A DNA stretch of 9,277 nt from UBA6614 sp002433235 (GCA_002433235.1 DJHS01000129.1:1-9277), one strand, 5' to 3'. Shown: positions 1 through 6,616, numbered from the stretch's first letter. Numbers and translations: made by a program. Notes: generated by a model from the sequence alone, not told the origin.

Positions 1-890
1 CCCTGATACCAAATGGCCCCGCGAATGCCGTAACCAATGATCGGCTTGAGCACGCCGTTGTAAAGGTTGCCGGGGCGATGCTGGCCGGTGAGCGGATTGC
101 GCGGAGCACGTGGCCGGCGTGGCACCGGCTTGCCCGCCTTGCGTGCGGCCGTTGCTGCCGTTTGCCACTTCTTGAGGCGACTCTCATAAGTCGCCGCAGC
201 CTTGGCGGAATCGTAGGTGGCCTCGGTTTGTTTCCACTGCGCCATATACGGCGCGGCCGCAGGAAGTTTCGCAAGGAGATCACGTCGAATCCATGCCTCG
301 GCCGCAGAACCGCCCCAAGCGTTGTCGATGAGTCCCACCGGCACATCCAGCGCCTGATGCAAGGTGCGCCCAAAGAAATAACCCACCGCCGAAAATTGCT
401 TCACGGTTTCCGGCGTGGCAGCAACCCATTCACCCTTGAAATCTTTCTGTGGCTCTTGCGTGCCCACCTGCGGCACGGAGATCAGGCGGATATTGGGAAA
501 CTTCGCCGTGAGACTTTCCAAGTCCGGATCGTAAGCGCGGTCCACCGACCAAGCCATATTGGATTGCCCGGAACAAACCCACACCTCGCCCACGAGCACA
601 TCCGTTAGTTCCAGCTTGTTGCTGCCGCTGATGGTCAAAGTCTGTCCCTTGGCATTGGCCTTGAGCGGCTGCAACTTCACGCGCCAAGCACCATCTTTGC
701 CGGCAGTAGCCGTGTGCTTTTGACCGGCGAATGTGACGGTCACCTTTTCACCTGGCGCGGCCCAACCCCAAACCGGATTGGCCTGTTCCCGCTGCAGCAC
801 CATACGGCTGCCGAAAATGGAGGGTACTTTGACTTCCGCCGACAGCATCATCGGCACCAAAGCGAGCAGGAAAAGGAGTCGTTTGGACAT
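1..890 (-). CDS. Sialate O-acetylesterase, partial (C-terminus off the left edge)
   Basis: This is an exported serine esterase of the SASA family, which removes O-acetyl groups from sialic acids or other acetylated glycans. Reverse translation from ATG at 888-890 is open to the window edge, giving 297 residues. Residues 1-18 form a Sec signal peptide (basic MSKR, then a leucine-rich core, ending near LSA). The segment around 24-57 (PSIFGSRMVLQ, then PVWGWAAPGEKVTV) is the usual N-terminal beta domain. The nucleophile motif GQSNM is at 108-112, with Ser110. Later family blocks are DVPVGLIDNAWGGSAAEAW (about 192-210) and, at the edge, IRGAIWYQG. The distal Asp/His part is missing because the window ends, not because of a lesion. 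The gene is last in the minus-strand run, 129 bp beyond the GYF_2 gene. Substrate cannot be fixed; many family members act on plant or algal acetylated polysaccharides. Confidence 0.92.
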   Translation of the reverse strand, partial: MSKRLLFLLALVPMMLSAEVKVPSIFGSRMVLQREQANPVWGWAAPGEKVTVTFAGQKHTATAGKDGAWRVKLQPLKANAKGQTLTISGSNKLELTDVLVGEVWVCSGQSNMAWSVDRAYDPDLESLTAKFPNIRLISVPQVGTQEPQKDFKGEWVAATPETVKQFSAVGYFFGRTLHQALDVPVGLIDNAWGGSAAEAWIRRDLLAKLPAAAPYMAQWKQTEATYDSAKAAATYESRLKKWQTAATAARKAGKPVPRRPRAPRNPLTGQHRPGNLYNGVLKPIIGYGIRGAIWYQ

Positions 891-896
891 GCCGCG

Positions 897-925
897 ATTG
901 CAAAGCCGATCGGGAAGCGCGTCAA
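897..925 (-). promoter_or_regulatory. Possible sigma-70-like promoter for the esterase
   Basis: On the minus strand TTGACG (920-925) and TGCAAT (897-902) are separated by 17 bp. They match the -35 and -10 consensus at 5/6 and 4/6. The -10 box ends only 6 bp before the ATG, so transcription from here would be leaderless or nearly so. The match is weak and could be chance; the esterase might instead be read from upstream minus-strand genes. Confidence 0.25.
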
Positions 926-1019
926 CCGAGAAAGTTGCGTGAGGATCGAATTCTATTGACCCTTGGTCACCATGGAGATGTCATCCGTGCGTCCGAGGTC
1001 AAGATCATCTTCCCTGTTG

Positions 1020-1448
1020 TCATTTCGCCAAGCCGTCCCGTTTTTCCCGCTTGCGTTTGCCGTAGCGATAAGCCCACGGAAGCCAGAGGCACGCCCAGCC
1101 GATGACCGTCAAGGTGCCCTTGCCCAGGAGTCCGGCGCGATGAATGCGTTCGCGTTGTGTCTTGGAGTCGTGATGTACCTGGTAGAGGAGTCCCGCGGAC
1201 ACAAGCATTAGGGTGATAAACCATATCACCGAGCCGACAACGACTCGCTTGAGCGTGAAAAAAGTTTTCTCCTGCAAAATTTTCGGTGTGGCATCCGGGG
1301 CCAATTCCGAGACGGGCACCCATTTGGGGAGGCCCTCGTGCCAGGCAAGATCTTCCGGCTGGACACTTCCTTCAGCCAGGCACCGTTGCACTTGCTCCAT
1401 GGTGTAGGGGCCGGCCTGTTCGCCGCCGCGGTTGAGGTATGCCTGCAC
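1020..1448 (-). CDS. GYF_2-domain (DUF4339) two-TM membrane protein
   Basis: This is a 142-residue protein. Residues 2-50 look like a GYF_2 (DUF4339) domain, with the pattern GEQAGPYTMEQVQ, then PEDLAWHEGLPKWVPVSEL. Such domains are thought to bind protein partners. Two hydrophobic segments follow, at about 69-90 and 108-127, and the C-terminus is very basic (KRKREKR). The reading frame stays open upstream to 1802, but that part is antisense to the DUF4177 and lyase genes and resembles no protein. I therefore place the start at GTG 1446-1448, where the domain begins; TTG at 1452-1454 is an alternative. There is no ATG at the domain edge and no Shine-Dalgarno, so the start is uncertain. The gene diverges from the DUF4177 gene across 81 bp. 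The role is unknown; tethering a partner at the membrane is only a guess. Confidence 0.75.
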   Translation of the reverse strand: MQAYLNRGGEQAGPYTMEQVQRCLAEGSVQPEDLAWHEGLPKWVPVSELAPDATPKILQEKTFFTLKRVVVGSVIWFITLMLVSAGLLYQVHHDSKTQRERIHRAGLLGKGTLTVIGWACLWLPWAYRYGKRKREKRDGLAK

Positions 1449-1529
1449 GCGCAAACCGTAGCTTGGCGTGAAGCTGTTGTCTGCCGGAAACAGTTTGGCC
1501 CGCGGGCTCCGTGCCGCTAGACTGTGGCG

Positions 1530-1706
1530 ATGCAGAAGTGGGAATACAAGGTGGTTAAACGGGCCAACATCACCGAGGCCACGCTCAACGCAATGGGGGC
1601 GGAAGGCTGGGAACTGATGAATTTCGTGCTGCCTCACTGCAACATCCCTGGCAGCTTTGATGAGATTGACGTGGAACTGGTCCTCCGCCGTCCGGTCTCG
1701 GGTTAG
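1530..1706 (+). CDS. DUF4177 family small protein
   Basis: This 58-residue protein begins MQKWEYKVVKR and continues through LNAMGAEGWELMNFVLP. That is the typical DUF4177 pattern: a KWEYKVV strand, then the LN.LGAEGWEL helix and turn. The family has no established function and no catalytic residues are evident. There is no signal peptide or membrane segment, so it is probably cytoplasmic. I chose ATG 1530; an in-frame GTG at 1524 would add two residues and fits the family less well. No Shine-Dalgarno is seen. It is the only plus-strand gene in the left half. It diverges from the GYF_2 gene and converges on the pectate-lyase-like gene with just 2 bp between stop codons, leaving no room for a terminator. 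Confidence 0.8.
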   Translation: MQKWEYKVVKRANITEATLNAMGAEGWELMNFVLPHCNIPGSFDEIDVELVLRRPVSG

Positions 1707-1708
1707 CC

Positions 1709-2689
1709 TCACAGTCCCTTTAAAAAGGCCTGGTCTATCTTGTCCAAGGGACGGGCGCCTGCGTGCTGGAGGATGTGCCGATACGCTTGTGCCGGGGTCC
1801 AAAGTGTGACTCTCGGAGCGGGGAGTGCCATGGGAGCTGTGCTTTTTGTGTTAAGATTTAAATTTCCTGGGCCAAGATTTCCCTCGGCGTGAACCGGACC
1901 CGAGGCACCCTTGGCCTCCCCTGTGCCCATGATGACCAGCGCCAGTTCCTGATCCTTCTTCGGGTTGGTGCCAGGGCCTAAGACGTTAAACATAACGTTG
2001 CCCGTGGAGCCCGCACGCACGCGCAGCCCATAAATTCCCCAGCGATGGATGACGTTGTTGCGCACGTCAAAATTCCGGGCATCGTGCAATTGTGGATTGC
2101 GCTGCTCATTGTCGAGGAACAGATTATGGTGCAGGGACAGATTGTTGGCGCTGGAAACTAGCATCGCCTTTTTCGTTTTGGCGAAAATGCACCAGGACAC
2201 GGTGATGTCCGTTGGCCGCTTCAGTGGCTGGTCGTAATCGATCGTGATGTCCAGCGCACCATCCCCAGCGCCCGTCGAGGTGCAATGGTCAACGATCACT
2301 CGTCGGCAGCCCCCGACAATGCGCAGGTTGTCGTCGGGCGAATTGCGGAAGCGCAGGTAACGCACGATCACATCGCTGGCATGTTCAATCGCCACCGGCG
2401 CGCCGGTGATGGTGACCGAGGAGTTGAACCCATCCAGCGTCAGTTTTGATTGGTTGATGCGGAGAATTTTCTTCAGTTGAATTGTGCCCGGCTTGGCGAA
2501 GACGATCCGCCGATTGCCCTGCCGTACCGCCTCCCGCAAACTTCCCGGCCCGTCGTCCGCCAACGAGGTCACTTGGGCAACAGGAGACTGGTCCCCTCCC
2601 ACCGTGGTCCCAAAACCCTCGTATCCCGCTGCGGACAAGCCCGTCAGGCTGGCGGCCAGGCTCGCGCTCATGAGCACCCTTGAGATCAT
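1709..2689 (-). CDS. Pectate lyase-like (PL1-type) right-handed beta-helix protein, exported
   Basis: This 326-residue protein resembles polysaccharide lyase family 1 pectate lyases, which cleave polygalacturonate by Ca-dependent beta-elimination. Residues 1-21 look like a Sec signal (MISRVLMSASLAASLTGLSA). Family marks include GFGTTVGGDQ near the N-terminus, SLADDGPGSLREAV, the IVDHCTSTGAGDGALDI coil (about 132-148, the acidic residues being candidate Ca ligands), HHNLF, and RNPQL at 197-201. The last matches the position of the catalytic-arginine RxP motif. The C-terminus (AYRHILQHAGARPLDKID) is a common PL1 ending. ATG 2689 lies 7 bp past the regulator stop; an upstream ATG at 2707 would overlap that gene by 11 bp and spoil the signal peptide start. 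Translation is probably coupled to the regulator. Pectin itself is not proven as the substrate. Confidence 0.85.
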   Translation of the reverse strand: MISRVLMSASLAASLTGLSAAGYEGFGTTVGGDQSPVAQVTSLADDGPGSLREAVRQGNRRIVFAKPGTIQLKKILRINQSKLTLDGFNSSVTITGAPVAIEHASDVIVRYLRFRNSPDDNLRIVGGCRRVIVDHCTSTGAGDGALDITIDYDQPLKRPTDITVSWCIFAKTKKAMLVSSANNLSLHHNLFLDNEQRNPQLHDARNFDVRNNVIHRWGIYGLRVRAGSTGNVMFNVLGPGTNPKKDQELALVIMGTGEAKGASGPVHAEGNLGPGNLNLNTKSTAPMALPAPRVTLWTPAQAYRHILQHAGARPLDKIDQAFLKGL

Positions 2690-2696
2690 GTCCGCA

Positions 2697-4070
2697 TTAT
2701 AGGTCATGCAGGTTGTAGGTGTGAAGCTTCCGGTGGAGCGTGCGCCGGCTCATGCCAATTTTGGCGGCAGCTTTGGTCCGGTTGCCTTGGCACTCCTTCA
2801 GGGCGCGGATGATCAGGGCTTTTTCGGCATCTTCCACTGTCAAATCCGGCTTGCCCAAGACGGCCTTGGCGTCCGGGTGCGTCATGCCGCTGGATTCACC
2901 GCGCACACTTGGCGGCAGATCGCGCAGCGTGATGGAGTTGCCGCGGCACAGCACCACGGCGTGCTCCAAAGCTGTCCGGAGCTCGCGCACATTTCCCGGC
3001 CACTCGTGGTTCAGCAATGCTTCAATGGCATCCGGATGGAGCTCTTCAATGGTTTTCGAATTTTCCCGCGCGTACTCATTTAAAAAAGCCTTGGCCAGCA
3101 GGACAACATCCGTGCCGCGTTCGCGCAGAGGCGGCAGGTACATTTCCACCACGCGCAGCCGGAAAAAGAGATCCTCGCGGAAATTGCCCTTGGCCACTTC
3201 CTCTTCCAGATTGCGGTTGGTGGCGGCAATGAGGCGCACATCAGCGGTCTGTGTAGTGCTTGAGCCCACGCGTTCAAAGGTGCGTTCGCCCAGAAACCGC
3301 AGCAGCTTCACCTGAATGGCCTGATCAATTTCCCCAATCTCATCGAGGAACAAGGTTCCACCGTTGGCTTGTTCAAACCGGCCGATGCGCCGTTCGTGTG
3401 CGCCAGTGAAGGCACCTTTCTCGTGGCCAAACAATTCGCTCTCCAGCAAGGTGGGTGACAGAGCCGCGCAGTGGACAGTTACCAGTGGTTGCTTGGCGCG
3501 CGGGCTGAGGTTGTGGATGGCCTTGGCGATTAGCTCTTTTCCCGTGCCGCTTTCGCCCAACACCAGTACACTGGCGCGCGCGGGGGCTACCTGCTGGACG
3601 ATTTCAAAAATCTCCTCCATGGCCGGCGACTGGCCGATCACGTTTTCGAGGCCGAACTTGGTGTCCACCTGTGTGCGCAGTTCACGGTTTTCCGATTCCA
3701 GCTCTTGTGTTCGCACAGCGCGGGCAATGCGCATCTCAAGCTCGTCGATCTGCAGGCGCCCCTTAGCGATGTAATCGTCCGCGCCCTGGCGCATGGCGTC
3801 CACGGCCATCTCCTCGCTGCCATAGGCGGTCATCAGAATGCAGATGGGGGGCATGCCAAGCGACTTGGCGCGCTTGATCAGATCTAGTCCGCCTACGCCC
3901 GGCATGCGCAAATCCGTGAGCAGGACATCGAAGGGATCCTCCTCCAGGAGACGAATGGCGGAGGTGCCGTCTTCCGCGATGTAAACATCGTAGCGGTCCT
4001 CCAGCGCGGCACGCAGGCCCTCGCGTGTAGGTTTCTCGTCATCAACGATCAGGACGGTGGGTTTAAGCAT
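2697..4070 (-). CDS. NtrC-family sigma-54-dependent response regulator
   Basis: This 457-residue protein has the full three-part layout of NtrC-type enhancer-binding proteins, which activate RNA polymerase-sigma54 by ATP hydrolysis. The receiver is residues 1-120, with acidic pair D10/D11, phosphoacceptor D53 (LLTDLRMPG), T81 and K103. The AAA+ domain spans about 143-385: Walker A GESGTGKE (172-179), sigma-54 contact loop GAFTGA (219-224), Walker B GGTLFLDEIGE (237-247) and WPGNVREL (357-364). A Fis-type helix-turn-helix is at 429-452 (GNRTKAAAKIGMSRRTLHRKL). All motifs needed for activity are intact. After K103 the usual proline is Gly (KGRLQIDEL). The gene lies 81 bp after the histidine kinase, its obvious partner, and just before the lyase gene. 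I find no -24/-12 promoter in nearby intergenic DNA, so its target is not evident. Confidence 0.96.
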   Translation of the reverse strand: MLKPTVLIVDDEKPTREGLRAALEDRYDVYIAEDGTSAIRLLEEDPFDVLLTDLRMPGVGGLDLIKRAKSLGMPPICILMTAYGSEEMAVDAMRQGADDYIAKGRLQIDELEMRIARAVRTQELESENRELRTQVDTKFGLENVIGQSPAMEEIFEIVQQVAPARASVLVLGESGTGKELIAKAIHNLSPRAKQPLVTVHCAALSPTLLESELFGHEKGAFTGAHERRIGRFEQANGGTLFLDEIGEIDQAIQVKLLRFLGERTFERVGSSTTQTADVRLIAATNRNLEEEVAKGNFREDLFFRLRVVEMYLPPLRERGTDVVLLAKAFLNEYARENSKTIEELHPDAIEALLNHEWPGNVRELRTALEHAVVLCRGNSITLRDLPPSVRGESSGMTHPDAKAVLGKPDLTVEDAEKALIIRALKECQGNRTKAAAKIGMSRRTLHRKLHTYNLHDL

Positions 4071-4082
4071 GGTGTTCGTATT

Positions 4083-4099
4083 GCCGGCAGCATGCCGGC
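4083..4099. other. GC-rich inverted repeat between kinase and regulator genes
   Basis: GCCGGC, 5 bases, then GCCGGC can form a 6-bp all-GC stem in the 81-bp spacer, ending 13 bp before the regulator start. There is no following T-run on the minus-strand reading, so it is not a standard terminator. It could dampen or process the kinase-regulator transcript. Each GCCGGC is also self-complementary, so this may simply be two copies of a GC-rich word. Confidence 0.3.
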
Positions 4100-4151
4100 C
4101 CGGGTGTTGTAATCTCGCCGACAGCTACAGATCGTGGTTTTAATTTGCGGA

Positions 4152-5390
4152 TCATTTCTTGGCTTCGGTTTCACCGCTGGTGAGGCGGAGGGGGTGGTGT
4201 TCGGCCAAGGGAAACCAAAGGCGGAAAGTTGTGCCTTGGCCGGTATGGCTCTCCAGTTCAATGCGACCACCGTGTTCGCGGACGATGCGCTGGACGATCA
4301 TCAGGCCAAGGCCCGTGCCTTTTTCCTTGGTGGTGAAATAGGGTTGGAAGATGCGGTTGATTTTTTCCTGCTCAATGCCTCCGCCCGTGTCCGACACATG
4401 CAGCCACACCCCATCATTCTCGGCGCGCGTGGCGAGGCTGAGCAAGCCTCCTTGAGTCATGGTCTGGATGGCGTTTTTAATAAGGTTGACGAGGGCCTGC
4501 TTGATCTGGGCGGCATCAAGCGGAGCCGGGGGAAGATTGTTGGCAAAGCTCGTTTCCATTGTAATGTCGCGGTTGTCGATCTCGGGCGCGAGCAGGGCGA
4601 GGGTGTCGTCGGCAATGTCGTTCAGGGAGACTGGTTTGCGCTCGGGGCGCGTGGGACGGATGGCCTGTAGGAATTGGTTGATAATGTAATCCAGACGGCT
4701 GACTTCACCCTTGGCGATTTCCAAGTACCGGCCGAGTTTGTTTAAAGCGGCAGCGTGATTGGCACGGTCGTCAGGGTTTGCCGGGATGGGGGGGGCATCG
4801 GCGTCGGTTGACTTGAGTTTTTTCAACTCGCGCTCCATCAACTGCAGGTGAATGTGCAGAGCATTGAGCGGGTTGCCAATTTCATGCGCGACACTGGCGG
4901 CCAGCAGGGTGAGTGCCTCTACTCGTTCACTTTCGATGACTTCAAAGGTCTTTTGCTGTTGCTCGGTGGCGTCGTTGATGATGACGGCTAATCCATTGGT
5001 TCCCTCGCCAACCAGCGCCGCGGTGTACACGCGCAGGAAGCGTCTGATGGGGTAAGCCACCTCCATCTCGTGTCGCGTGACGGACAGGCTGTCAGAGGGA
5101 CCGGCCTCGCAAAGTTTCTCCCAATCGAGTGCTGGAAGATACTGGGCAATGGTCTGGCCCTCGGTTTGCTCCAGCGGCAAGCCGAGAAGGTGCTCGGCGG
5201 ATTGGTTGTGCCAAGAGATGGCCGCCTTGCCGTCCAACACCACCACACCATCTTCGATGGTATCAAAAAGTGTGCCGAGAAAATCGCGCTCGCGGGCCAA
5301 GCGTTGAACCACCGTCCGCAAGCCCTCGGCATCCAGTTGGTCAATACGCCCGGCAATGCGCTCAAAAAAACGGTTCTTCTCGGTAGACAT
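4152..5390 (-). CDS. Soluble PAS-domain sensor histidine kinase, NtrB/ZraS-like
   Basis: This 412-residue kinase should autophosphorylate and pass phosphate to the downstream NtrC-type regulator. A PAS domain covers about 35-145 (LFDTIEDGVVVLD... to INDATEQQQ). The H-box AHEIGNPLNAL places the phospho-acceptor at His169. The ATPase domain has the N-box NLIKNA (Asn306), G1 DTGGGI (from Asp334), F-box FQPYFTTKEKG and G2 GTGLGL (358-363). There are no membrane segments, so the signal is sensed in the cytoplasm or comes through partners. The frame is open back to 5432, but that start lies upstream of the predicted transcription start (about 5407), so I chose ATG 5390. A polar, proline-bearing stretch at about 194-219 lengthens the region between the two DHp helices, and its DNA holds a run of eight G. 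It heads the kinase-regulator-lyase operon and diverges from the ThuA gene. Confidence 0.95.
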   Translation of the reverse strand: MSTEKNRFFERIAGRIDQLDAEGLRTVVQRLARERDFLGTLFDTIEDGVVVLDGKAAISWHNQSAEHLLGLPLEQTEGQTIAQYLPALDWEKLCEAGPSDSLSVTRHEMEVAYPIRRFLRVYTAALVGEGTNGLAVIINDATEQQQKTFEVIESERVEALTLLAASVAHEIGNPLNALHIHLQLMERELKKLKSTDADAPPIPANPDDRANHAAALNKLGRYLEIAKGEVSRLDYIINQFLQAIRPTRPERKPVSLNDIADDTLALLAPEIDNRDITMETSFANNLPPAPLDAAQIKQALVNLIKNAIQTMTQGGLLSLATRAENDGVWLHVSDTGGGIEQEKINRIFQPYFTTKEKGTGLGLMIVQRIVREHGGRIELESHTGQGTTFRLWFPLAEHHPLRLTSGETEAKK

Positions 5391-5413
5391 CGGTTTGGGT
5401 GCCACTATGCCTC

Positions 5414-5442
5414 GTAATAATTGCCAGCTCAATGAGTGTCAA
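5414..5442 (-). promoter_or_regulatory. Sigma-70-like promoter for the kinase operon
   Basis: On the minus strand a perfect TTGACA (5437-5442) is followed after exactly 17 bp by TATTAC (5414-5419, 4/6 match to TATAAT). Transcription would begin near 5407, giving a leader of about 17 nt before the kinase ATG at 5390. This supports the 5390 start over the upstream one at 5432. Confidence 0.55.
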
Positions 5443-5472
5443 AATGGCGCAACAAACTATTTCAAATGGCTC
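5442..5472. promoter_or_regulatory. Direct repeat between divergent promoters, possible operator
   Basis: AAATGGCGC (5442-5450) and AAATGGCTC (5464-5472) match at 8 of 9 bases and are 22 bp apart, about two helical turns. The second overlaps a small palindrome, ATTTCAAAT (5459-5467). The pair lies between the predicted -35 boxes of the two divergent operons, one copy touching the kinase -35 box. A binding site for a regulator is plausible but unproven. Confidence 0.3.
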
Positions 5473-5490
5473 GGAAAAACAAGTGCAACC

Positions 5491-5518
5491 TTGACCCCGA
5501 CCGGGTTCCCTGTTGAAT
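5491..5518 (+). promoter_or_regulatory. Possible promoter for the ThuA gene cluster
   Basis: TTGACC (5491-5496, 5/6) and TTGAAT (5513-5518, 4/6) are 16 bp apart, which would start transcription near 5525, about 34 nt before the ThuA ATG. This is a moderate match in the only intergenic gap upstream of the cluster. Confidence 0.35.
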
Positions 5519-5558
5519 TGTCCGCGTTCCACTAGGGTCCAAACATCAACCCGATTTT

Positions 5559-6542
5559 ATGAAATACGTTTCACGTTTACTCTTGTTGGCAGCGCTGAGT
5601 GCGCTGATGGTTTTTGACGCGCAGCTGCTGGCCGCGCCAAAAAAGATTTTGGTGATCACCCAGTCGCGTGGTTTTCGGCATGGCCCCGTGAATCGTGGAG
5701 GCAAGGAGACCTGTCAAGTGGAGCGCGTGCTGGCAGAGATTGGCAAAAAGAGCGGTATCTTCACCACGGTCAATTCTCAGGATGCAGTCAAGAGCATCAC
5801 TCGGGAAAACCTCAAGCAGTTTGACGGTCTGTTCTTCTACACCACGGGCATGCTTCTGCCTGCCGGCGATCCGCGCGATGCGTTGATGGAGTTCATCAAG
5901 TCCGGCAAGGGGTTTGTGGGTGCGCACAGCGCGGCGGACACGTTTAAGCAATACGATGGCTATGTGAGAATGATCAACGGCAGTTTCGCCGGTCATCCTT
6001 GGAACGCGGGCAGCACCAACGGGTTTCTGAACCACGAGCCCAGCCATCCCACGGTGGCCATGTTGGGCAGGGATTTCATCTGGAAGGATGAGATTTATCA
6101 GTACAACAACTTCGACCCCGATGCTGTGCGCGTGCTCTTCAGCCTGAATATGGCCAAGAGCAAGCCGCAGATGCCTTACCATGTGCCGGTATGTTGGGTG
6201 CGCAGCTTCGGCAAGGGCCGCGTGTTTTTTACAAACCTCGGCCACAACGGGTCTACCTGGGAAAATGAGACCTTTCACAAGCATCTCATCGAGGGCTTCA
6301 AGTGGAGCTTGAAGCTGACCGATGGCCCCTCCGAGCCGAACCCTGACGTTCAAGCCTTGGAAAGCATGAAGGCCTTTGCCTTGTTTGCCGCACAGCGACT
6401 AAAGCTGGATGAGGCCGAGCTGCTCGGCAAAATGAAAGCCAAAGCCAAGGATGAAAAATTTATCAAGCTGCTCCGCGAGAATAGTTGGAAGAGTCGCGGT
6501 CGCGACATGAAGCTCATCCAGCAGGTTATTGACGCGCTTTAA
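5559..6542 (+). CDS. ThuA-domain protein, Sec-exported, with C-terminal extension
   Basis: This 327-residue protein carries a ThuA-like (trehalose-utilisation type) domain, which has a class I glutamine-amidotransferase-like fold. The signal peptide spans 1-25 or so (MKYVSRLLLLAALSALMVFD, then AQLLA before APKKILVITQSRGFRHG). The domain runs from about 28 to 251: FFYTTG (92-97), GKGFVGAHSA (116-125), FAGHPW (143-148), NHEPSHPTV (158-166) and the closing GRVFFTNLGHN (220-230). About 75 helical, lysine-rich residues follow (252-327), beyond a minimal ThuA domain. In rhizobia, thuA sits beside thuB, a Gfo/Idh/MocA dehydrogenase, for disaccharide use through 3-keto sugars; here the next gene is likewise of that family. 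Unlike rhizobial ThuA, this one is exported. The start ATG gives a clean signal peptide; no Shine-Dalgarno is present. Exact activity is unknown. Confidence 0.93.
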   Translation: MKYVSRLLLLAALSALMVFDAQLLAAPKKILVITQSRGFRHGPVNRGGKETCQVERVLAEIGKKSGIFTTVNSQDAVKSITRENLKQFDGLFFYTTGMLLPAGDPRDALMEFIKSGKGFVGAHSAADTFKQYDGYVRMINGSFAGHPWNAGSTNGFLNHEPSHPTVAMLGRDFIWKDEIYQYNNFDPDAVRVLFSLNMAKSKPQMPYHVPVCWVRSFGKGRVFFTNLGHNGSTWENETFHKHLIEGFKWSLKLTDGPSEPNPDVQALESMKAFALFAAQRLKLDEAELLGKMKAKAKDEKFIKLLRENSWKSRGRDMKLIQQVIDAL

Positions 6543-6590
6543 ACCGGCTGCTGCCAGTCAGGTCCTCGCAGCTTGCATTTGACGTAAAAT

Positions 6591-6607
6591 GCCGCAGACT
6601 CTGCGGC
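6591..6607. other. Perfect hairpin just before the oxidoreductase start
   Basis: GCCGCAG, ACT, CTGCGGC forms a perfect 7-bp stem with a 3-base loop, ending 9 bp before ATG 6617 in the 74-bp gap after the ThuA gene. There is no T-run on the plus strand, so it is not a standard terminator. It could lower translation initiation, separate ThuA expression from downstream genes, or be one copy of a dispersed palindrome. Confidence 0.5.
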
Positions 6608-6616
6608 CCTTTGCTC

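Noticed and set aside
119..134. Sigma-54-like TGGCAC followed by TTGC
   Set aside because: The spacing is one base short of consensus and the site is inside the esterase coding sequence, with no gene suitably placed downstream.
78..608. Plus-strand open frame of 176 codons
   Set aside because: It is antisense to the sialate O-acetylesterase, whose GQSNM and downstream motifs are clear on the minus strand.
1720..1731. CCTTTAAAAAGG as a terminator for the lyase gene
   Set aside because: It is an AT-rich near-palindrome within the lyase coding sequence, with no stable GC stem and no T-run in the right place.
1449..1802. Upstream extension of the GYF_2 reading frame to 260 residues
   Set aside because: The added part is antisense to DUF4177 and the lyase C-terminus and is low-complexity in character; the recognised domain begins at the GTG at 1448.
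2706..3774. Several plus-strand open frames (up to 191 codons)
   Set aside because: All are opposite the NtrC-type regulator, whose motifs are intact throughout; the frames are rich in Arg and Ser as expected of shadows.
4134..4689. Plus-strand open frames of 178 and 76 codons
   Set aside because: They are antisense to the kinase ATPase domain and have no protein-like features.
5391..5432. Longer kinase start at 5432
   Set aside because: It lies upstream of the predicted transcription start near 5407 and adds 14 residues unlike the family.
5577..6353. Open frame of 258 codons on the minus strand
   Set aside because: It lies wholly antisense to the well-supported ThuA gene and its translation has no recognisable domain; it is a by-product of codon bias.
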